A DNA stretch of 33,519 nt, taken from a virus. The notes under the pieces were generated by a model. It was not told where the DNA came from. It saw only the letters and a program-made list of their open reading frames with translations, and did no database searches. The position numbers and the translations under genes were made by a program. Positions 24,925 through 31,052 of the stretch are shown here, piece by piece (positions within the stretch are counted from its first letter, which is position 1; each line of letters starts with the position of its first letter). The stretch covers positions 1 to 33,519 of IMG/VR virus record IMGVR_UViG_3300023170_000100; one strand, given 5' to 3'.

Positions 24925-25462
24925 AAGAGCAGATCGGATTAAAGAAAAAATCCCGATCACTCGTGTACTATCAGATTATGGGTATGACGTGTATGAGGGT
25001 GGAGGTGAACAACAATTTCGTTGTGACCTTCATGGAGATGGGTCAGACAATGCCCCTTCTGCCCGTGTGTACCCTGAGTCTAATTCTTTCTTCTGCTTTG
25101 CTTGTGGTAAAGCAAGAGACTCCGTTGCTCTTGTCATGGAAAAAGAAGGGTCAGACTTTAACAAGTCATGCTCTTTATTAGAACAGAAATATGGGCTAAA
25201 AGAATGGGTTTATAAAGAAAAGGCAGACCCCTTTGAACAAAGTGACCGAGCAGAAGAACCCTCTAAGAGAAATATTTTAGAGCGAAAAGTGGGAAACAGA
25301 CTCTTAATGCTCACTAAAGAACGTGACGTTGAATATGACCTTATCCTAAAGCTTTGGGAAGGGTATGATTTACTGTGTTCACTAGAACATCAATCTGACT
25401 CCCATTGGAGAAAGTTAGTAAGTCAAATCCCAACTCAAAGGTTTGAAGATGATGAGTGGTAA
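24914..25462 (+). CDS. CHC2 zinc-finger primase-like protein without TOPRIM domain
   Basis: The 182-aa protein starts like a DnaG primase: IKEKIPITRVLSDYG, then a CHC2 zinc finger with C37, H40, C61 and C64 (FRCDLHGDG ... SFFCFACGKARDSVALVM). In bacterial and phage primases this finger reads the template and is followed by a TOPRIM catalytic core. Here the protein ends about 110 residues after the finger, with a helical region that lacks TOPRIM motifs. It may be the template-binding subunit of a split primase, or a regulator. It overlaps both neighbouring genes (11 nt and 14 nt). Confidence 0.8.
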   Translation: MSSKRADRIKEKIPITRVLSDYGYDVYEGGGEQQFRCDLHGDGSDNAPSARVYPESNSFFCFACGKARDSVALVMEKEGSDFNKSCSLLEQKYGLKEWVYKEKADPFEQSDRAEEPSKRNILERKVGNRLLMLTKERDVEYDLILKLWEGYDLLCSLEHQSDSHWRKLVSQIPTQRFEDDEW

Positions 25463-25775
25463 AAACGATAACGAAATAGATATTACAGAACTCTTTGAGT
25501 ATTCTATAAAGCTCTTAGCTGAACAGGCAGAGACACCTCAAGAATTGATTAGTGTTTGGATTAACTTAGGGAAAAGACTTGGTGTAGAGGACATTTTTTC
25601 TAGCCTTAAAATAGTCCTCTATGAAGACGACAACCAAGAGCAACACATGGTAGGGTTTGTCGGTTCTCCGAGCGAAGAAGTGACCGAAATCCTAAGCTCA
25701 GAAATAGTCTTTAACGAGTACATTTGTGACAAAGCTGTAGAAGCAATTAATGAGAAAAAAGTAGTGTACCACTAA
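25449..25775 (+). CDS. Unknown small acidic protein (108 aa)
   Basis: The ATG at 25449 has AAAGG at 25437-25441; ATG 25452 is an equal alternative. The product is acidic, with one helical region (ELFEYSIKLLAEQAETPQELISVW) and no known motif. It overlaps the CHC2 gene by 14 nt, and its TAA shares an A with the next ATG. It is a real member of the operon by packing, without an assigned role. Confidence 0.7.
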   Translation: MMSGKNDNEIDITELFEYSIKLLAEQAETPQELISVWINLGKRLGVEDIFSSLKIVLYEDDNQEQHMVGFVGSPSEEVTEILSSEIVFNEYICDKAVEAINEKKVVYH

Positions 25776-26206
25776 TGATGTATCGTAGAAATGGACTCAT
25801 CTTTACTAAGCTCTCAGACAAGACATGGGCAAACCCAAAGATAGCTCGCATTATCCCTAACGAACAGGGAGGCTCTTGGGGTGAATTCTTAGAGCTAAAA
25901 GATACTGAGTGGGCAAGGTTTGTTGATGTCATTTCCCTAGACTCATTAGATCGTGCTTTGAGGGGCGACTGCACTCCTTTAATGAATGAGGGACTTCGTG
26001 ACCCTAGAGGTTGCTTGAAACGAGCCCCATTTCCTAGTGTGTGTGCAGACTATAAGAATTGTGCTTCTTATGCACCCAAGATATGTCAGCCGAAATCTCC
26101 CAAAGCTCCTGAGTGTCTCTCTCTAGGGGCTGAACTTCCACAAACTGTCAGAATTCTTATTTCTGCATGGACTGAAGGCTACTATGTAGTCCGAGAAGGT
26201 GAATGA
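25775..26206 (+). CDS. Unknown 143-aa protein with Cys-rich C-terminal half
   Basis: Residues about 65-115 contain six cysteines (DCTP, GCLK, VCADYKNC, KICQPK, ECLSL), which could hold metal or an iron-sulfur cluster. The N-terminal part has WANPKIARII and GGSWGEFLELKD. No family is recognised. It is coupled to its neighbours: start in TAATG, stop 1 nt before the ClpP-like start. Confidence 0.75.
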   Translation: MMYRRNGLIFTKLSDKTWANPKIARIIPNEQGGSWGEFLELKDTEWARFVDVISLDSLDRALRGDCTPLMNEGLRDPRGCLKRAPFPSVCADYKNCASYAPKICQPKSPKAPECLSLGAELPQTVRILISAWTEGYYVVREGE

Positions 26207-26207
26207 A

Positions 26208-26852
26208 ATGAAGTACGTCAACCCTCCAACTAATCGTAGGATTTACCCTACACCCACTAATAATATGCCTGTTAGAAATGGAAGCGACAAAGACTATCAT
26301 GGCGAGCTTTCTATTTCTGATAATCATATCTATCTTTACCAAGACATCACTCCAAAAGCGATCATGGAATTGGGTATTGCGATTAGGCATATAGGGCAAC
26401 ATATCTTTAACATGGTTACAGAGTTAGACTTACCCTCAGCACCTGCTATCCATTTACACATCAACTCAAATGGTGGGTGTGCTTTTAGTGGGCTTGCAGG
26501 GGCAAGTCATATCCTTAACTCTCAAATCCCTGTCATCACTTATATTGAAGGAGGGGCGGCATCTGCGGCGACTATCCTATCATGTGCAGGGGCAAAGCGT
26601 TTTATCACCGAACACAGCTTTATGCTTATCCACCAAATCAGTACAGGTGTTTGGGGGACATACGAGAATCTGAATGATGAGAAAGAGTCTATGGACTCAC
26701 TCATGGAAATGATTCAGTCAATCTACCTCAAGCATACAAACATGAAGAAGAAGCAACTGAAGCAACTCTTAAAGAGAGACTTATGGCTGAACCCTGAGAA
26801 ATGCCTAGAGCTAGGCTTAGTAGATGAGATTATTCACTACGAGAGAAACTAG
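26208..26852 (+). CDS. ClpP-like serine protease
   Basis: From the ATG at 26208 (GAGAAGG at 26193-26199) the protein has 214 aa. The ClpP fold is clear: IHLHINSNGG, then TYIEGGAASAATILSCAG with nucleophile S119, FMLIHQ with H142, and KRDLWLNPEKCLELGLVDEI with D191, so the triad is complete. Phage ClpP-like enzymes often act as capsid maturation proteases, but those genes usually lie beside portal and capsid genes. This one is the last gene of the replication operon, so it could process non-capsid proteins. The stop shares CTAG with the convergent gene's stop. Confidence 0.85.
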   Translation: MKYVNPPTNRRIYPTPTNNMPVRNGSDKDYHGELSISDNHIYLYQDITPKAIMELGIAIRHIGQHIFNMVTELDLPSAPAIHLHINSNGGCAFSGLAGASHILNSQIPVITYIEGGAASAATILSCAGAKRFITEHSFMLIHQISTGVWGTYENLNDEKESMDSLMEMIQSIYLKHTNMKKKQLKQLLKRDLWLNPEKCLELGLVDEIIHYERN

Positions 26853-27862
26853 TAGCGTCTCAAAGCATGGGAGAAGAAAGTCCCATGCTTAAGAATTTGA
26901 AGCAAGTCCTCATCACTATAGTCGTATGAGGCTATAGTGATCGTAAAGCTAGGTAATGAAATGCCGCCGTGATGCTGTGAGGTTCGCATAACAAACCTAA
27001 GCCCGAAAACGCCCATCTTATCAAAGATGATTTTCTTAGGGTCAAAAATCTCACTCGAACTCAGCCCCCTAGTGTATTTCTTGTACTCTTTTTCCACCAA
27101 TTCTTCTAAGTCTCTCTCACTTTCAAGATCAAAAGTCTTGGGGTAATCCTTCATTAGGTACGGGGGATTCCAAATACTTTTAAGAGTGGTGTCTAAAGTA
27201 ACTTCATAAAAGCCTTTTGAAGCTCTCTTCATCGCCAACCTAGCGACTCTAATAGCCATCGCTTTCTTAGGGGTTCCTAAGAGTTCTACAACGTGCTTCC
27301 TATTGATGAGTTCTATGTCTTCACTTTCAACAACAGCTTTCATCGCATGAACGCCTGCATACCCATACTCATCGAAGACTTCTTCCCCAAGCATAGGAAC
27401 ACCATCAACCTTAAATAGAGTCATCATAAGGTTATCATATGCCGAAACAAGTGCCTCTACTAAGTCGGAAATGTGTGGTCTGAGGTCATATTCAAGTTGC
27501 CCATTTCTTCTTACCGACTTCAACAAAGCGTCTGCTTTATTGTGTGGCTTTTTAAAGACTTTCTTGTAAAGCTCCCTCTTGCCCTGTTCGGCTTCTAAAA
27601 TAAGAACAGGACGAATTCCTTTGTTCCCTTTGATCGCCCCATCTTGCTCTATTAAAGAAAACAGTAAGACATATTGCTCGTTGTCATCATTGATAATCCA
27701 AGCCTTACGACCTTTAACCCAACCACTTTTCCTCCACCTGATTTGTGGAGTCACCCCTCTCCCGTGAGCCATATTATCCTCTACGAAAGTCCAACTCTGA
27801 GGGCTTCTTCTATTGAGTTCAGCTATTAGAGGGTCTAACCAATTTTCATCTATGTAGCTCAT
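26849..27862 (-). CDS. Two-domain protein with internal RVA tag, unknown
   Basis: The 337-aa protein has a mixed alpha/beta N-terminal domain (1-198; VLLFSLIEQDGAIKGNKGIRPVLILEAEQGKR) and a C-terminal domain (about 220-337; VFGLRFVMRTSQHHGGISLPSFTITIASYDYS). They are joined by LGTPKKAMAIRVARLAMKR, the tag (205-218). The layout matches the HAD fusion, where the tag also lies at about residue 200. No family is recognised for either domain and no membrane segment is present. GAGAGAAG lies before the ATG. The stop is shared with the ClpP-like gene across CTAG. Confidence 0.75.
   Translation of the reverse strand: MSYIDENWLDPLIAELNRRSPQSWTFVEDNMAHGRGVTPQIRWRKSGWVKGRKAWIINDDNEQYVLLFSLIEQDGAIKGNKGIRPVLILEAEQGKRELYKKVFKKPHNKADALLKSVRRNGQLEYDLRPHISDLVEALVSAYDNLMMTLFKVDGVPMLGEEVFDEYGYAGVHAMKAVVESEDIELINRKHVVELLGTPKKAMAIRVARLAMKRASKGFYEVTLDTTLKSIWNPPYLMKDYPKTFDLESERDLEELVEKEYKKYTRGLSSSEIFDPKKIIFDKMGVFGLRFVMRTSQHHGGISLPSFTITIASYDYSDEDLLQILKHGTFFSHALRRY
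27209..27250 (-). other. RVA tag peptide, interdomain copy (RVARLAMKRASKGF)
   Basis: Residues 205-218 of the 337-aa protein, preceded by KKAMAI. The same MAIRVA lead-in occurs in the HAD fusion (SMAIRVAS). Confidence 0.6.
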
Positions 27863-27974
27863 TTATACTTCTCTCTTTCGGGAAATCTACAACTCTTAAC
27901 GGATAAACAAAGTACATCGGGAGAAATGAGCATGAGAAAGGTTGAGATAATCTAAGTGGTGAAAACTCTCCTTT

Positions 27975-28565
27975 TTAAGACTTCTTGGCTTTCTCTTGAG
28001 CTTTCTTCCTGTCCTCAGCTCTATACTTTTGCTCTAAGATAGGAAGTGCCTTTTCTGCTTGGTCGAGTTTGTGAGCTAAGTCTCTCGCTTCTCTACTAAG
28101 ATTCATATTTCCTAGCAAAGTGATCTCGCCTGTTGTGGTGTCTTGTAAGCGAGAAGTCAAACCAACCGTATTAGGCATCAACTGCTTGATGATCTTCGGG
28201 TCTATGTTTTTAAGAGCTATGTCCCACACCATTTCTAGCTCTAATCCTTGCATGATAAGCATAGGCTGACCTCCATAACCTAAGTTCATCTTTTGACGAA
28301 ATAGACTCATGCCCGAACGGGTACGAAGCTCCATATCAAAGAAATGAACAGGCATAGGGTTTTCAGGTCGATCAAAGAACATCTTGAACCCAAAGTGCAG
28401 ATTCTTATCCCCAAACACGAGGGTAGGGTTATCCACATAACCCCATTCGTGAATGATAATGTAAAACTCATTCTTCTCTGCAAGCCGAGAAATAAACTCT
28501 TGCTCAATCTCGGACATAGGTATGTAAAGACTGTTCTTATTTTTACCACCAAATACGTTAGACAT
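27975..28565 (-). CDS. Unknown 196-aa protein with basic coiled tail
   Basis: The N-terminal 130 residues are mixed alpha/beta (EFYIIIHEWGYVDNPTLVFGDKNLHFGFKMFF). The last 50 form a charged helix ending KKAQEKAKKS that may bind nucleic acid. No family is recognised. Its ribosome site (GAGGAG) lies within a 6-bp hairpin upstream. A 112-nt gap follows before the 27862 gene, in which I see nothing certain. Confidence 0.75.
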   Translation of the reverse strand: MSNVFGGKNKNSLYIPMSEIEQEFISRLAEKNEFYIIIHEWGYVDNPTLVFGDKNLHFGFKMFFDRPENPMPVHFFDMELRTRSGMSLFRQKMNLGYGGQPMLIMQGLELEMVWDIALKNIDPKIIKQLMPNTVGLTSRLQDTTTGEITLLGNMNLSREARDLAHKLDQAEKALPILEQKYRAEDRKKAQEKAKKS

Positions 28566-28570
28566 GAAAA

Positions 28571-28597
28571 ATCTCCTCTAGTGTACTAATGGGAGAT
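28571..28597 (-). promoter_or_regulatory. Hairpin covering the ribosome site of the 28565 gene
   Basis: On the minus strand ATCTCC (28597-28592) can pair with GGAGAT (28576-28571). GGAG is the core of the ribosome site for ATG 28565. The loop is 15 nt. TATGAT overlapping the upstream arm (GGGGTATGATC) could be a -10 element. Confidence 0.4.
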
Positions 28598-28629
28598 CAT
28601 ACCCCAAAACTAACCCGAATTTAACGAAC

Positions 28630-30186
28630 TTATCCTCTTTTACTTCTTAAGGCTCTTATGCCCATGATAGAACCTGTCACCTCGCCCATTTCACTATCCA
28701 TGTCCTCTAAGAGCGAACTAAGGTCATAACTACCTGTCACCTCGCCCATTTCACTGTCCATAGCTTGAAGAAGCTGTGAAAGATCAGTAGCTCTCTTGAG
28801 AGGATAAGAATCAGTCCCAAATAGGTTCGCAACATCAATGAACTTCTGTATGTCAAAAGATACTGTGTCATAACCTTGTGCGACAGCCTTGCTTATATTT
28901 CTTTCAATGTAGCCTTGATGAAGGAAATTCAAAACAAAGTTAGGGGCGATATAGTAGTCAATCGCACTACCCATTTCTGAGTGGTGCAGGGAATCGGAGA
29001 CAGCCTTAATCGCATCATTAATAAACTGAGTCACTCTAGTAGCCACTGCTTCTTGGAGATTCTGAGTACCTGCGTCTACAAGGGCTTTCACATCTTCGTG
29101 TAGTTGCTCTTGATCTCCCTCCATAACCTCAAACAATCTCCTATTAGCGAAAAGCATACGGAAATCGTGAGGCTTCATATCGAACTGCCCAAACTTACGA
29201 TCTATATACTTAATGAGCTTCGTGTAGTCGTATCTCCAACCATTCAAACCTCTAAAAACAGGAGGCTCTTTAGACGGAGTTCCCAAGTCCATTCCTGCAT
29301 CTAAAGTTGCTTTATCCACATAAGGCTTGAGAGCTGTAGCAATATCAGAATCAGTCATCTCATAAAGAAGAGTGTTACCGTATTTCCCAACTAACTCTAT
29401 TTCAAAACGGCTCGCTTGCAAGCTCTTGACATGAGAAGGTCGAAGCTCGGTTAAGCCGAAAGTTTTTACTTCTACTTTAGTGCCGTCTGCAAGTTTCTTA
29501 ATCGTTTTGCCAGGTCTACCACCACCAACACGAACTCCTGTCTCTAACATAATAGCTGTAAGGATAGCGTTAAGGGTGTCCCTCTCGTTATTCGATGACA
29601 TGAGGTCTGCTTTCACAGACGTTAACATAGAGTTATATTTCCCAATAGTCTGAACGAGTATGTTGTGCTTATGCGTAAGGCTTCTGATCTGATTTCCTAC
29701 ACGCTCACGAACACCTGTCACCTTACCTGCTTTATCCACATCTAAAACAAGATTGCGAGGTAAGAATTTCCTGATGTCTACCTCTAGGGCATCTCTCAAA
29801 CTTTGTTGCTCTGTACCCAAGAACTTGTACTCGAAACCTAGCTCAGCAGACAACGTAACTTGGTCTTGTATTTCAGGGTCGGAAATGGAAGCCCCTTCAA
29901 CCACAATCTTAGCTAAGGCTCTAAGGAGTTTAGCTCTGTTCTGTGCGATGCTTCTAACATTACGAGGATTACCATGACCCTCTATTTCTTTGCCTGCATA
30001 CTTGTCGAGAAAAGACTGTATATTTCTCATACCTTGAGCGTCAGAAATAAAGTCTTTAACTGAATCAAAAACTAACCCTTTTTTAGCTACATTTCTAGCA
30101 ATCGTAGAGATTGCTCTCTCCGTAGCTTTAACGTGCTTGATCTGTTCTTTTCTGTCCCGAACATTTAAGTCATCATAAGAAGGCAT
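28630..30186 (-). CDS. Topoisomerase IB-like protein, copy 2
   Basis: The 518-aa protein has the same motif series as the 22409-23869 product: R219 in LETGVRV, FGLTELRPSHVKSL (243-256), K268 in IELVGK, R343 in HDFRMLFAN, H402 and Tyr411/412 in SAIDYYIAP, again with 9 residues from His to the first Tyr. The two also share LP..L.LDVD..G and K.DLMS. The canonical T of DFRxxxAT is N here. The C-terminus has two copies of MDSEMGEVTGS. It lies in a minus-strand operon with structural-looking genes, unlike copy 1, which lies with replication genes. AAAGGA precedes the start. Confidence 0.75.
   Translation of the reverse strand: MPSYDDLNVRDRKEQIKHVKATERAISTIARNVAKKGLVFDSVKDFISDAQGMRNIQSFLDKYAGKEIEGHGNPRNVRSIAQNRAKLLRALAKIVVEGASISDPEIQDQVTLSAELGFEYKFLGTEQQSLRDALEVDIRKFLPRNLVLDVDKAGKVTGVRERVGNQIRSLTHKHNILVQTIGKYNSMLTSVKADLMSSNNERDTLNAILTAIMLETGVRVGGGRPGKTIKKLADGTKVEVKTFGLTELRPSHVKSLQASRFEIELVGKYGNTLLYEMTDSDIATALKPYVDKATLDAGMDLGTPSKEPPVFRGLNGWRYDYTKLIKYIDRKFGQFDMKPHDFRMLFANRRLFEVMEGDQEQLHEDVKALVDAGTQNLQEAVATRVTQFINDAIKAVSDSLHHSEMGSAIDYYIAPNFVLNFLHQGYIERNISKAVAQGYDTVSFDIQKFIDVANLFGTDSYPLKRATDLSQLLQAMDSEMGEVTGSYDLSSLLEDMDSEMGEVTGSIMGIRALRSKRG
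28669..28761 (-). repeat. Two 33-bp copies (period 60 bp) encoding MDSEMGEVTGS
   Basis: Residues 476-486 (28761-28729) and 496-506 (28701-28669) are identical. The surrounding LLQAMDSE and LLEDMDSE show that the duplicated unit is about 20 residues. Confidence 0.9.
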
Positions 30187-30200
30187 ATCTATTTCCTTTC

Positions 30201-30554
30201 TTATAGAGTACCATCAAAGTCGTCAGTATCAGACCCTAAAGGAGGCTCAGACTTTTTTGGTTTTGGAGGAGTCGGTTTACCTCCATTTTGCTCTAAAGCT
30301 GTAGTCGCTACATGGGTGTATTTATCTAGTGCCGCTTGCCCTAATATGTAGCCAATCTGAATGAAACCACTCGTGACAATCATGGTGACAAGTACCATAA
30401 ACGCATAGTGGTCGATTTGAGTCTTGTACTCCCACACAACATAGAACATGAGAATCTTCCACCCTACATCTGCGATCAAGTAGGCAAGGAACTTCTTGCT
30501 TTTAAGAGGAACGCTACTCAAGTGTGTTGGGTCTTGTGATTTTTGAGTGGTCAT
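30201..30554 (-). CDS. Small two-helix membrane protein, holin-like
   Basis: The 117-aa protein has a basic N-terminus, two hydrophobic segments (FLAYLIADVGWKILMFYVVWE and FMVLVTMIVTSGFIQIGYILG) joined by a short polar loop, and a soluble Pro/Lys/Asp tail. Size and topology fit class II holins or other small phage inner-membrane proteins. No endolysin gene is visible in the window, so the holin role is a guess. GGGAG lies 7 nt before the ATG. Confidence 0.7.
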   Translation of the reverse strand: MTTQKSQDPTHLSSVPLKSKKFLAYLIADVGWKILMFYVVWEYKTQIDHYAFMVLVTMIVTSGFIQIGYILGQAALDKYTHVATTALEQNGGKPTPPKPKKSEPPLGSDTDDFDGTL

Positions 30555-30612
30555 ACCAATCTCCCATTAGGTTTAGAGTGTTTGTTTTTACATTGTCTGA
30601 CAGATAAAAGAT

Positions 30613-30987
30613 TTATCTAAGTAAAGGCTTGGTGTTTATCCTTAACCCACTCTTGGTGTTTGAAGGCTGTGTTTTCCCTCTAAGCTGACCTAACATAGTA
30701 TTGTTAACCCTCAAGTCGTTCATTGAAGTCTGAAAGTTGTCTTCAATCTGCTGAGGTGGCTTATTGGAAATGAGTATTGAGGGGTGACTTTCGATTAGCT
30801 CCTCAAGGCGAGCTTGTTCTTCGGGCAACATACTTGGTAGTAGAGCGAACAAGTCCTCTCTCGATTTCTCATGCTCTTTTAAGAACTCTAAAATCACATG
30901 GTCAGGCAAGAAAGGTGGGTTAGCAGGATTTGTGTAGCTCCCTTTGAGCGTGTTGTGACCACTACCATTTATCCAAAAGTTACTCAT
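30613..30987 (-). CDS. Unknown 124-aa protein
   Basis: It starts MSNFWINGSGHNTLKGSY and has one central acidic helix (HEKSREDLFALLPSMLPEEQARLEELIESH) with a basic C-terminal tail. No membrane segment or known motif. TAGGAG lies before the ATG. It is the first gene of the minus-strand operon that starts divergently from the DNA polymerase. Confidence 0.75.
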   Translation of the reverse strand: MSNFWINGSGHNTLKGSYTNPANPPFLPDHVILEFLKEHEKSREDLFALLPSMLPEEQARLEELIESHPSILISNKPPQQIEDNFQTSMNDLRVNNTMLGQLRGKTQPSNTKSGLRINTKPLLR

Positions 30988-31028
30988 GGCTTTACTCCTA
31001 TTCTGATATGTACTTCATAACCCTCACA

Positions 31029-31046
31029 TATAAACAGAGTAAGGAG
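31029..31046 (+). promoter_or_regulatory. TATAAAC promoter candidate and ribosome site of the DNA polymerase
   Basis: TATAAAC (31029-31035) is followed closely by AAGGAG (31041-31046), which sets the TTG at 31053 as start, 6 nt downstream. Transcription would give only a very short leader. The 65-nt divergent gap also serves the minus-strand gene at 30987. Confidence 0.45.
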
Positions 31047-31052
31047 AAGCCC

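Noticed and set aside
27863-27974. 24-codon minus-strand frame ending in ATGA at the 27862 start
   Set aside because: No convincing ribosome site and too short to judge; possible leader peptide but not supportable.
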